Assembly: GCA_028693705.1 (NCBI GenBank) | Contig: JAQUUX010000033.1 | Coordinates: forward strand, 1-35,139 | Direction of reading: 5' to 3' | DNA from: Lachnospiraceae bacterium | GTDB taxonomy: Bacteria; Bacillota; Clostridia; Lachnospirales; Lachnospiraceae | Length of the DNA: 35,139 nt | Shown here: positions 17,715 through 24,525 of the stretch, piece after piece | Layout of the letters: every line of letters begins with the position of its first letter | How positions within the stretch are numbered: position 1 is the stretch's first letter | Made by a program: the position numbers and the translations under genes | Notes under the pieces: model-generated | What the model was told of the DNA's origin: nothing | Databases searched by the model: none | Seen by the model: only the letters and a program-made list of their open reading frames with translations

Positions 17715-18053
17715 ATGGCGAATCGACTAAAACAACTGCGTTTTGAAAACAATCTTACACAAAAGCAGATTTGTAATGAACTTCATCTGGATCAAAGTGC
17801 CTATAGTCGTATCGAAAGCGGCAACAGGCCACTTACCGAGGAATTAATTAACCGTGCCGCAGATTTCTATCACGTATCCGCAGACTATCTCCTGCTTCGA
17901 AGCGAAATACGTTACCTTCCTGACTATGGAGAGTTTCTCCGGGATTTTCAGAAATACTATTTTCAGAATGGCAAAAACAACAAATTCAACCCAAACAATG
18001 CAGAAGATACACCTGCCCCGGCAGATACCGACCCCGTTCCCAGAATACGATAG
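17715..18053 (+). CDS. Small XRE-family helix-turn-helix regulator
   Basis: The 112-residue protein has an HTH_3 domain (about 4-60) with LRFENNLTQKQICNELHLDQ and SAYSRIESGNRPLTEELI, close to phage-repressor and SinR-type regulators. The remainder is short, aromatic and then Asn/Pro/Asp-rich (NNAEDTPAPADTDPVPRIR), likely disordered. AGAGG lies six bases before the ATG. The palindrome at 17631-17653 is a plausible target. It diverges from the radical SAM-nth transcript and is followed by the small-RNA-like element at 18098-18184. No phage or plasmid genes are nearby, so a host role is more likely than prophage immunity, but targets are not known. Confidence 0.85.
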   Translation: MANRLKQLRFENNLTQKQICNELHLDQSAYSRIESGNRPLTEELINRAADFYHVSADYLLLRSEIRYLPDYGEFLRDFQKYYFQNGKNNKFNPNNAEDTPAPADTDPVPRIR

Positions 18054-18061
18054 CATATCTT

Positions 18062-18091
18062 CTGACATCATCTATTTCTATTGATTATACC
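18062..18091 (+). promoter_or_regulatory. Candidate promoter of the small structured RNA
   Basis: CTGACA (18062-18067), 18 bases, then TATACC (18086-18091). This is a moderate match to the vegetative consensus and points to a start near 18098-18100, right before the hairpin cluster. Confidence 0.35.
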
Positions 18092-18097
18092 AGGCGT

Positions 18098-18184
18098 TTG
18101 AGGAGGGCAATTGCAAAACAATTGCATTTCAAGTTCACACTTCTGTGAACTTCGATGAACCCTGCGTTCATTATTTTCTTTTTT
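18098..18184 (+). ncRNA. Candidate small structured RNA with three hairpins and T-tract
   Basis: Three perfect stem-loops follow each other: GCAATTG/CAATTGC (18107-18125, loop CAAAA), AAGTTCACA/TGTGAACTT (18131-18152, loop CTTC) and ATGAAC/GTTCAT (18155-18171, loop CCTGC), then the T-rich run TATTTTCTTTTTT. With the upstream promoter-like element this describes an RNA of roughly 85 bases ending in an intrinsic terminator. An AGGAGGG run (18101-18107) near its 5' end is single-stranded in this model. Alternatively it is a dispersed palindromic repeat, or the terminator region of the XRE gene. On the minus strand the same bases encode a 28-codon frame (18085-18171) without a good ribosome site. 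Confidence 0.4.
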
Positions 18185-18186
18185 AT

Positions 18187-18219
18187 GAGGGGTACGACAG
18201 ATTTTATTCTGTCGTCCTC
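18187..18219. repeat. Hairpin downstream of the candidate small RNA
   Basis: GAGG then ACGACAGA (18194-18201) pair with TCTGTCGT (18208-18215) then CCTC, with a three-base bulge and a loop of six. It stands alone between the small-RNA candidate and the galK terminator; a TTATTATAATAATC stretch after it is AT-rich. Function unknown. Bases 18220-18311 hold nothing else I can name. Confidence 0.4.
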
Positions 18220-18311
18220 TAATCTCTAACCTGTTATTATAATAATCTGAGGTTCTCTTCAAGTTACAATCAAGCAATCTTCATAAAGTCCATAAATAAA
18301 ACAGTTGAAAA

Positions 18312-18342
18312 TATGAGCTCACAACGAAGTTGTGAGCTCATA
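18312..18342 (-). terminator. Hairpin terminator after galK
   Basis: A near-perfect 14-base stem (ATGAGCTCACAAC with its complement, plus one flanking T-A pair) closes a three-base loop, 15 bases past the galactokinase stop. On the minus strand ATTTTC follows, a short T-tract, so termination is likely but not textbook. Confidence 0.6.
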
Positions 18343-18357
18343 ACTCAATCACTTAAT

Positions 18358-19530
18358 TTACACCAATTCTCTTGGTCCATCCCCAATCTCTACCACATAG
18401 AAATCAGCCGCATACCCTATTTTCTCCAGATATGCTTTTCCAACCTGTTCCTCAAAAGCAGCTATCTGCTCATCCTTCACAATGCTCACAGTACAGCCAC
18501 CGAATCCGGCCCCGGTCATACGGGAGCCAATCACGCCTTCTACCTTCCAGGCTTCTTCTACCAGAGTATCTAATTCCTCACCGGTTACTTCATAATCATC
18601 TCTTAAGGAAATATGAGAAGCATTCATCAGTTCACCAAATTTTTGTACATCATTCTGCTTTAAGGCTTCTACTGCTTTCATAGTTCTCTGGTTTTCATAT
18701 ACGGCATGTTTTGCCCGTTTACGTCTTACTTCATCCTTTATTGCGGACTTGTATTTTTCAAAGGTTTCCTCATCCAAGTCACCCAATGTTTCAATTCCGA
18801 TTACTGCCTGTAATTCTGCCAATGCGGTTTCACATTCGGATCTACGCTCATTATATTTGGAATCTCCCAAACCACGCTTTTTATTACTACAAGCAATGAC
18901 AATCTTTGCATTTTCCAGCTTAATAGGCGCATAAGTATAAGAAAGATCTGCTGTATCCAGGAAGATTGCATGATCTTTTTTTCCCATAGCAATGGCAAAC
19001 TGATCCATGATACCACAGTTCACACCATTAAAATGGTTTTCCGAATATTGTCCAATCAATGCCAGATCCTGATTCGTCATATCAAATCCAAAGAAATCCC
19101 TGAGAATAAAACCGGTCAGAACCTCTACTGATGCTGAAGAGGAAAGTCCGGATCCATTGGGAATATTTCCATTTAATAACAAATCCATGCCGCAAGGTAT
19201 CTGGTCTCCTTTTTCTTCAAAAGCCCACATTACTCCCTTAGGATAATTGGTCCAGTCCGCTTTTTCATCCGGCTTCAGTTCGTCCAGAGAAGCCTCTAAC
19301 ATACCTATTTGTTCAAAATTCATGGAGTAAAAACGCAGTTTCCTGTCAGAACGCTTTCTTGCCACACCATATGTTCCAATGGTCAATGCGCACGGAAAAA
19401 CATGTCCGCCGTTATAGTCTGTATGTTCCCCGATCATATTTACTCGTCCTGGTGCAAAGTAAACTTTTGCACCATTTGCATCTCCAAAAACTTCTGTAAA
19501 TTTTGCCAATACGGTTTGTTTCATGTCCAT
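18358..19530 (-). CDS. galK: Galactokinase
   Basis: The 390-residue GHMP kinase phosphorylates galactose at C1 in the Leloir pathway. It shows the galactokinase signature GRVNMIGEHTDYNGG (28-42), the ATP-binding loop IPNGSGLSSSASVE (about 123-136), the catalytic Asp176 in NCGIMDQFAIAMG and the C-terminal GAGFGGCTVSIV motif. Length is normal. Two ATGs six bases apart (19530 and 19524) share GGAGG upstream, so the exact start is uncertain. An AraC-type regulator lies 129 bases upstream on the same strand. galT and galE are absent from the window, which is common where gal genes are scattered. Confidence 0.95.
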   Translation of the reverse strand: MDMKQTVLAKFTEVFGDANGAKVYFAPGRVNMIGEHTDYNGGHVFPCALTIGTYGVARKRSDRKLRFYSMNFEQIGMLEASLDELKPDEKADWTNYPKGVMWAFEEKGDQIPCGMDLLLNGNIPNGSGLSSSASVEVLTGFILRDFFGFDMTNQDLALIGQYSENHFNGVNCGIMDQFAIAMGKKDHAIFLDTADLSYTYAPIKLENAKIVIACSNKKRGLGDSKYNERRSECETALAELQAVIGIETLGDLDEETFEKYKSAIKDEVRRKRAKHAVYENQRTMKAVEALKQNDVQKFGELMNASHISLRDDYEVTGEELDTLVEEAWKVEGVIGSRMTGAGFGGCTVSIVKDEQIAAFEEQVGKAYLEKIGYAADFYVVEIGDGPRELV

Positions 19531-19591
19531 CTCCTAACAACCTCCTGAAATCCCCATTTTTTTACCTGACTTTTATATGCTCAGTATAATA

Positions 19592-19609
19592 AAATAACCC
19601 ACGTTATTT
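19592..19609. promoter_or_regulatory. Inverted repeat in the galK promoter region
   Basis: AAATAAC and GTTATTT are perfect seven-base arms around CCAC. The site lies about 62 bases upstream of galK, next to TATACT on the minus strand (about 19587-19582), a candidate -10. It is a possible operator; the adjacent AraC-type regulator is one candidate, although AraC proteins usually prefer direct repeats. Confidence 0.35.
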
Positions 19610-19659
19610 ATATATAGGATTGTTACAAGAACCTGTCATAATGTTATATTTTTAATTCT

Positions 19660-20556
19660 TTAAATTTCATTTATCTGACGTATAAATTCTTCTACACCTT
19701 TTAAATTCTCTGTATTTCTGCGCTCTTCCCCGCTTATCACGGCCTTGCGGTATCCACTTGGTGAGATTCCTTTTGCCTGTTTAAATGCTTTCGTAAAAAC
19801 AAAAGGATCACTATAGCCACATGATAAAGCAATACTCTCAATGGACAATTCCGTCAGCTGTAACAGTTCCGTTGCCTTCGTCAGTCGAAACGTAGTAAGA
19901 AACTGCTGCGGTGACATTGCCATGGCATTTTCAAACAAAGTATATAAATAACTTCTGTTAATGCAAACATAATCTGCTATATCTGCGATTTTAATTGGAT
20001 TACAATAATTACTCTGGATATAGCTGATTGCTTTCCTTACGTAATTATTTCCCTTCTCCAAAGTTTCCTTTTCTTCCATTGGCGTATTTTCTGCCACTAT
20101 AGACAGGAATAAATGAAGTAATCCTACACGCTTTAGTTCATTGGATATCTCATAGGTATTATGCTCTATCATTTCTTTCACAATAGCGTAAAGTTTGTCC
20201 CCTTTATCAGACCGGAATACCGGATGCTGATCAGACAATCCCATTTCCTGTACTATTCGTTCGGCACCGTCACCGCTAAATCCTACCCACACATAAGTCC
20301 ATGGTTCCTTCTCATCTGCCTGATAAAATACCAGCTGTTCCGGTGAAATCAAAAAACCAAAGCCAGCCTCCAGCGGATACGATCTGTCATTTAGACGGAA
20401 AACACCTTTTCCACTCAAAATATAATGCAACAGAAAATGCGGCTTAATCGCCGGTCCAAAACTATGAAGCCCCTCTGTCCTGGAGCATCCACAGCTGTTC
20501 ACGGTGAGCATTCCTGTTTCTGTAGTTTTAAATTCCAATTTGTATGCTTTTTCCAT
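19660..20556 (-). CDS. AraC-family transcriptional regulator
   Basis: The 298-residue regulator has an N-terminal cupin-like sensor domain (about 15-150, with FLLHYILSGKGVFRLNDRSYPLEAGFGFLISP in cut form across residues 40-72) and a C-terminal double HTH (about 185-285) with KIADIADYVCINRSYLYTLF and ALSCGYSDPFVFTKAFK. This build is typical of sugar-responsive activators. Its place before galK suggests control of galactose or galactoside use, by context only. The ATG has no Shine-Dalgarno; TATAGT sits six bases upstream, so translation may be leaderless. Upstream lies the structured region 20641-21187. Confidence 0.88.
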   Translation of the reverse strand: MEKAYKLEFKTTETGMLTVNSCGCSRTEGLHSFGPAIKPHFLLHYILSGKGVFRLNDRSYPLEAGFGFLISPEQLVFYQADEKEPWTYVWVGFSGDGAERIVQEMGLSDQHPVFRSDKGDKLYAIVKEMIEHNTYEISNELKRVGLLHLFLSIVAENTPMEEKETLEKGNNYVRKAISYIQSNYCNPIKIADIADYVCINRSYLYTLFENAMAMSPQQFLTTFRLTKATELLQLTELSIESIALSCGYSDPFVFTKAFKQAKGISPSGYRKAVISGEERRNTENLKGVEEFIRQINEI

Positions 20557-20562
20557 AGTTCT

Positions 20563-20568
20563 ACTATA
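20563..20568 (-). promoter_or_regulatory. -10-like box directly before the araC-type gene
   Basis: TATAGT on the minus strand ends six bases before the ATG at 20556, placing the likely transcription start at the A of the start codon. No purine-rich ribosome site is present between. A clear -35 is lacking. Confidence 0.4.
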
Positions 20569-20640
20569 CCCTGTGCGCGCTTGATATTCCAGATATTTTT
20601 AAACTGCAGGTTAAAGGAATAAGGATTGATGTAATGTGAC

Positions 20641-20777
20641 GGTTCAGCCGTGTATTGTATGCTCACAAGCCCGTTCTCACTACGGTAAACACGTAGCTGT
20701 ACGTAAGTTCGCACAAGACGCGAACTAAGTACAGACGTGTTTACAGTGCTTGTTCGCATACGATACACGGCTGAACC
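20641..20777. repeat. 137-base near-complete hairpin (structured region, domain I)
   Basis: The 22-base end arms (20641-20662 and 20756-20777) match with a single difference, which would be a U-G pair in a plus-strand RNA. Inside, nested blocks also pair: ACAAGC/GCTTGT, GTAAACACGT (20685-20694)/ACGTGTTTAC (20735-20744), TGTAC/GTACA and AGTTCGC/GCGAACT around a seven-base loop. It lies in the gap between the araC-type gene and dctM. It could be part of a large RNA or a palindromic mobile element. Confidence 0.7.
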
Positions 20778-20807
20778 TCGTTTTACGCAATATTTATTTT
20801 CTTTATG

Positions 20808-20903
20808 CTGCAGTTTGTGGTGCCCTTGGACGCAGAGATCTCAGTTACAGCAACTGAAAAATTGCAACAGTCCGGTCTTGGCTACAGACCGGGGCAACTG
20901 CAG
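20808..20903. repeat. Multi-stem segment (structured region, domain II)
   Basis: CTGCAGTT (20808-20815) pairs with AACTGCAG (20896-20903) and encloses at least two hairpins: CAGTT/AACTG around ACAGC (20842-20856) and CCGGTCT/AGACCGG (20872-20892). It lies between the two giant hairpins, with short AT-rich linkers on both sides (20778-20807 and 20904-20941). No ORF of note crosses it. Confidence 0.55.
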
Positions 20904-20941
20904 ATAAACAATTGAAAGAAATATAATATATGTAGCAACTA

Positions 20942-21187
20942 GGCAGCGGTGTGGGTATGTACCCTTTCATTGTCCGTGAACACGTTTTAGAGCCTCCAAT
21001 CATTCCAGCACAGATTCAAGCTATTCCGGGCATGGATGCCAAAGCCATAAATGGCTTGAAAGAAACCACTGAGCCAAGATGGCGATTGGTTTCGTTAGCG
21101 TAAGAAACAGTAATCTAAAAGGGAATGATTTTGAGGCTCTTAAACGTGTGAGCCGACAATGGAAGGGTACATACCCACACCACTGCC
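20942..21187. repeat. 246-base near-complete hairpin (structured region, domain III)
   Basis: Terminal arms of 33 bases (starting GGCAGCGGTGTGG and ending CCACACCACTGCC) pair with two non-Watson-Crick positions. After a 6x6 internal loop a second block pairs: CACGTTTTAGAGCCTC with GAGGCTCTTAAACGTG (one mismatch), continuing into ATCATTCC/GGAATGAT. The apical 110 bases branch further: GGCAT/ATGCC, AAGCCAT/ATGGCTT and GAAACCA/TGGTTTC. It ends 45 bases past the dctM stop. No target-site duplication is obvious. Confidence 0.7.
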
Positions 21188-21232
21188 GGCTCACTACTTA
21201 ATTCTATTCTTTATTTTGCTAACCTACAGTTT

Positions 21233-22519
21233 TTAGAACAACGCCGGGAACAACGCCTGCGGAATTGCCAGGAACACATTCTGGAATACTACCAGAACAA
21301 CCAGGACTACAACTGCAACCAGGAAGTATGGCAATACACCACGGAAGGCTTTCTCAACCGATATACCACTAATGGAAGCAGCAATCAACAGACACAATCC
21401 ATAAGGAGGTGTTGTTAATCCAAGTGCCAGAGTGATAACGATGATCAGACCTAACATTAATGGGCTGATACCCAGTGTAATTGCTGAAGGCAGAATGATC
21501 GGAACGAACAGGATCATAGCCGGTACAGCATCCATGAAGGTACCTACGAACAGGAAGAATACTACAGTTACCAGTACGAATGTGAATTTTCCGCCCGGCA
21601 TAGTCTGGAAGTAACCCTGTACGATTGTATTTAACTGATAGTAGCTTAATAACTCACCAAGTGAAGTAGCTGTTGCCAATGCAAACAGAGAAAGGGAAGA
21701 CTGCTTCATGGTATCCATCAAAATGCTTGGAAGAACTGACAATTTGATAGAATGATAGAAGAGCAGACCAATCAGTAATGCATATAAGCTGGCGAATGCA
21801 GCAGATTCAGTAGGTGTAAATAAACCACTGACAATACCACCAATCAGGATAACAGGTGTTAAAAGCGCTGGCAAAGAGCCTAATACTTTACGCATAACAT
21901 CCTTAAACGGAACTCTCTTGCTCTTAGGAAAGTTTCTCTTCTTACCATCTACAGCTACAACACCCATCATAGCAAGACCCAGTAAAATACCTGGAATAAT
22001 ACCACAGATAAACAGGGCACCTGTGCTGACGCTGGCAATACCGGAATATACAACCATCAAAATACTTGGAGGAATGATAGAACCAAGTGTGGAAGATGCA
22101 GCGGTAACACCAACTGCTACTTCTTTATCATAGCCCTGTTTCTCCATAGCCGGGATCAGGATCTTACCAACACCGGCTGTATCAGCCTGTGAGGATCCGG
22201 AGATACCTGCGAAAATCATGGAAATTAAGATGTTTGCATGAGCAAGACCACCTCTTACATGACCAATCATGGCAACACATACGTCAATCAGACGATCAGT
22301 GATGGAACCGGAGTTCATCAGATTTGCTGCCAGGATAAACAACGGAACTGCAAGCAATGTAAAGCTGTTCAATCCGTTGAACATTTTATAAAATACTACC
22401 ATGTTTGGAATAGAATCCAGTGCAGCGATACCTACAAAGGAAATCAAACCAAGACAATATGCGATTGGAACGCCTAACGCGATCAATGCTAAAAACAGGA
22501 GAACTAATATAACAGCCAT
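21233..22519 (-). CDS. dctM: TRAP transporter large permease (DctM family)
   Basis: The 428-residue protein is almost wholly hydrophobic with about 11-13 membrane segments and typical DctM stretches: ANLMNSGSITDRL, AGISGSSQADTAGVGKILIP, TAASSTLGSIIPPSI and LALGLTTPPYGLCLLIAA. It forms the ion-coupled channel of a tripartite transporter for organic acids, working with DctQ and the lipoprotein DctP. Its ATG shares one base with the DctQ stop (TAATG), so translation is coupled. Substrate is not evident from the membrane subunit. Confidence 0.93.
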   Translation of the reverse strand: MAVILVLLFLALIALGVPIAYCLGLISFVGIAALDSIPNMVVFYKMFNGLNSFTLLAVPLFILAANLMNSGSITDRLIDVCVAMIGHVRGGLAHANILISMIFAGISGSSQADTAGVGKILIPAMEKQGYDKEVAVGVTAASSTLGSIIPPSILMVVYSGIASVSTGALFICGIIPGILLGLAMMGVVAVDGKKRNFPKSKRVPFKDVMRKVLGSLPALLTPVILIGGIVSGLFTPTESAAFASLYALLIGLLFYHSIKLSVLPSILMDTMKQSSLSLFALATATSLGELLSYYQLNTIVQGYFQTMPGGKFTFVLVTVVFFLFVGTFMDAVPAMILFVPIILPSAITLGISPLMLGLIIVITLALGLTTPPYGLCLLIAASISGISVEKAFRGVLPYFLVAVVVLVVLVVFQNVFLAIPQALFPALF

Positions 22520-23022
22520 TATTTTGTTTCTCCTTTCTTATCTTCTACTTTTTTGCCATTCATTTCCTGAATATCTTCTACGATTAATGCAATCAGGAAC
22601 AGAATGGATAAACCTGCGGAAACCGGAATTACCAGGAATAAAGGTCCCTTCTTAAAGGAAGGAATGGTAGTCCATGTGTAGCTCCAATATTTTTCTGTGA
22701 TTAAAATGCCATAATAGAACATAGCACCGTTAAAGAATAACATAACTACAGAAATAAAGATTTTGATGATACTTTTCTTTGTACCCTGTAATTTATCAAC
22801 AATAGCAGTAAATGCAAAATGCTGTCTGTTGTAAACCATGGAACCTGCGCCTAAGAATACGGAAAGAATAAATGCATATGTACATACATCTCCGGTCCAA
22901 ATAATGGAAATTCCCAAATATCTGGAGAACATCTGAAGCAATACGGAACCAAGGAAAACGCAAAGACATACAGCACCCAGTAATTCTTCTGCTCTTTGCA
23001 ATGCAAGAATAACTTTTTTCAC
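22519..23022 (-). CDS. dctQ: TRAP transporter small permease (DctQ family)
   Basis: The 167-residue protein has four predicted membrane segments (about 15-35, 50-70, 90-110 and 130-150) and the DctQ motif around WTGDVCTYAFILSVFLGAGSMVYNRQHFAF. It supports DctM in the membrane complex. It starts at GTG, with GGAGG six bases upstream. The gene ends in a one-base overlap with dctM and begins 72 bases after dctP; a stable hairpin fills that gap. Confidence 0.9.
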   Translation of the reverse strand: MKKVILALQRAEELLGAVCLCVFLGSVLLQMFSRYLGISIIWTGDVCTYAFILSVFLGAGSMVYNRQHFAFTAIVDKLQGTKKSIIKIFISVVMLFFNGAMFYYGILITEKYWSYTWTTIPSFKKGPLFLVIPVSAGLSILFLIALIVEDIQEMNGKKVEDKKGETK

Positions 23023-23040
23023 GTTATACCTCCTTCTAAT

Positions 23041-23071
23041 AAAACAGCCGCCTGTAACAGACGGCTGTTTT
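23041..23071. terminator. Intercistronic hairpin between dctP and dctQ
   Basis: AAAACAGCCG (23041-23050) pairs perfectly with CGGCTGTTTT (23062-23071) around an 11-base loop. On the minus strand it follows dctP and is succeeded by TTTTATT, so it can act as a partial terminator or 3' stabiliser that leaves more dctP mRNA than permease mRNA. Confidence 0.6.
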
Positions 23072-23094
23072 TTATGCTGTTATGTAATCAGCAA

Positions 23095-24204
23095 TTATTT
23101 TGCAGCATTACGAACCATTTCCAGATATTCTGTCATGTTGTTATCTGTTGCGAATTTATCCTGAATCGGAATAGCGATTGCTTTGAAAGCATCGATATCC
23201 ATATCAGCGAATTCTGTAACTTCAGCTCCATCAGCGATACACTGCTCTTTGGAAGAATCCATCATTTCGTATACTTTAGCACGCTCAGCTTCTGTAGCTG
23301 CTGCAGCTGCATCATCGATCCAGCCCTTCTGCTCATCAGTTAAGCTGTCATAGTAATTACCATCCATTAAGAACAGACGGGTTGTGAAATCATGATGTGT
23401 TTCACAGATGAAATGTCCATTATCTGTCTTATGATGATCTTTTAACATTAAGTTAGTGTAATCATTTTCAGCGGAATCAACAACACCCTGCTGTAATGCC
23501 TGGTATAACTCACCCCAAGCTACGTTTGTAGGGATTGCGCCACATGCCTGCCAGAAATCATTTACAACACCTGATGTCTGTGTACGGATTGTTAAGCCCT
23601 TAACATCTGCAGGAGTTTTGATTGCTTTCTTACCATAGTAATCACGAACGCCTGAAGACCAGTAACCCATAACCTTGTAATCTTTGTTAGTCTTCTCCAT
23701 GATAACGTCTTTCATAGCAGTACCGAAATCGCCATCCATGGAAGCTTCCCAATGATCAAAGCTATCGAATAAGTATAACAGAGATAACATATCAACTTCC
23801 GGAACACCGATAGAAGTCATGAAACCAGGAGATGCAACTACCATCTGAGCTGCGCCCATGTTCAGTTTCTCGATTAATTCATCTTCGTTTTCTCCCAGAG
23901 TACCATCATGGCAGATAACTTCGATCTTACCATTAGATTCAGCTTCTGCTACTTCTTTGAATTTAGCGAGACCAAAGTGATATGGGTTCTCAGCTGATGT
24001 CTGGTTTGATGCGATAATAAATGTAAGTTCAGCTTCTGCTGCAGGTGCTGCGTCTGCTGCTGCCTCTGTTGTAGCTGCTGCTTCTGTAGCTGCTGTTGTT
24101 TCAGCAGGTGCTTCTGTTGTAGTAGATGCAGAGCTTCCGCATCCAACGAGCATGCCTGCTACCATAGAAAGTGCAAGTACGGTAGATAAAACTTTTTTCT
24201 TCAT
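23095..24204 (-). CDS. dctP: TRAP transporter substrate-binding lipoprotein (DctP family)
   Basis: The 369-residue protein starts with a lipoprotein signal (MKKKVLSTVLALSMV..LVGC, lipid Cys at 22), then an Ala/Thr/Glu-rich linker to about residue 60 and a DctP solute-binding domain with GLTIRTQTSG (ligand carboxylate Arg), AWGELYQALQQGVVDSAEN and TRLFLMD. It should capture an organic acid outside the cell and pass it to DctQM. I chose ATG 24204 because GGAGG is nine bases upstream; an upstream in-frame TTG lies too close to it. Its signal region shares 23 identical bases with lsrB. Substrate unknown. Confidence 0.92.
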   Translation of the reverse strand: MKKKVLSTVLALSMVAGMLVGCGSSASTTTEAPAETTAATEAAATTEAAADAAPAAEAELTFIIASNQTSAENPYHFGLAKFKEVAEAESNGKIEVICHDGTLGENEDELIEKLNMGAAQMVVASPGFMTSIGVPEVDMLSLLYLFDSFDHWEASMDGDFGTAMKDVIMEKTNKDYKVMGYWSSGVRDYYGKKAIKTPADVKGLTIRTQTSGVVNDFWQACGAIPTNVAWGELYQALQQGVVDSAENDYTNLMLKDHHKTDNGHFICETHHDFTTRLFLMDGNYYDSLTDEQKGWIDDAAAAATEAERAKVYEMMDSSKEQCIADGAEVTEFADMDIDAFKAIAIPIQDKFATDNNMTEYLEMVRNAAK

Positions 24205-24264
24205 TTTCAATTTCCTCCTAAAGATATAATTCGTTTATAAAAACTTCACAAATCATTCACATTT

Positions 24265-24293
24265 ATTATATGATTGTAAGACAATCTTGTCAA
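24265..24293 (-). promoter_or_regulatory. Consensus promoter with overlapping operator, TRAP operon
   Basis: On the minus strand TTGACA (24293-24288) and TATAAT (24270-24265) are both perfect and 17 bases apart. The start would be near 24258, giving about 54 bases of leader before dctP. The palindrome GACAAGATTGTC (24291-24280) overlaps the -35 box and spacer and is a likely repressor site, since such a strong promoter would otherwise be always on. Confidence 0.75.
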
Positions 24294-24345
24294 TTATGTG
24301 CAGTTTTATATTTTATTTTTGTGAATAACTGCCTAAAAGAAAGTC

Positions 24346-24404
24346 AAAAAACTGTGATTTTGACGTATCAAAGCTTGATACCCTCGTCAAAACCCCAGTT
24401 TTTT
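24346..24404. terminator. Bidirectional terminator after the ABC transporter operon
   Basis: A long stem pairs AAAAAACTG with CAGTTTTTT, then TTTTGACG with CGTCAAAA, then TATCAA with TTGATA, separated by small internal loops. T-runs flank it in both directions. It ends minus-strand transcription from the ABC permease gene about 120 bases past its stop and shields the dctP promoter. Bases 24211-24525 contain no gene: only this stem, the dctP promoter and the paired TTGTCCGACA sites. Confidence 0.8.
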
Positions 24405-24443
24405 TGTGTTATTCTATTTGAAAATTAAAGTTTTTTGTGTCGT

Positions 24444-24489
24444 ATTGTCCGACAGTTTTTTCATTATGTCTTTTCCAAATTGTCCGACA
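24444..24489. promoter_or_regulatory. Pair of identical ATTGTCCGACA sites
   Basis: ATTGTCCGACA occurs at 24444-24454 and 24479-24489, 35 bases apart start to start. The second is part of a perfect palindrome TTGTC-C-GACAA. They lie between the ABC permease stop and the terminator, so they are in transcribed 3' DNA or an upstream control region of dctP. A repeated binding site is likely; the binder is unknown. Confidence 0.4.
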
Positions 24490-24525
24490 ACCTTTTATAT
24501 AGCTTGTTTTAATGGATTCTGCGCC

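Noticed and set aside
17715-18053. XRE gene as a prophage repressor or antitoxin
   Set aside because: No phage, toxin or integrase gene lies next to it.
18068-18277. 69-residue minus-strand frame (and a 28-codon frame at 18085-18171)
   Set aside because: Both cover the hairpin cluster, lack a good ribosome site and have coding bias dictated by the inverted repeats; a structured RNA or repeat explains the bases better, though a tiny protein is not excluded.
20499-20768. 89-residue minus-strand frame running from the large hairpin into the araC-type gene
   Set aside because: It is out of frame with the regulator, starts inside the palindrome and shows no family motif.
20641-21187. Retron, integron attC array or CRISPR as an explanation of the structured region
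   Set aside because: No reverse transcriptase, integron integrase or cas gene is present and there are no regularly spaced repeats.
23949-24146. Gln/Leu-rich minus-strand frame and repeated GCTGCT-type bases
   Set aside because: This is the low-complexity linker of DctP read in another frame, not a tandem repeat locus.
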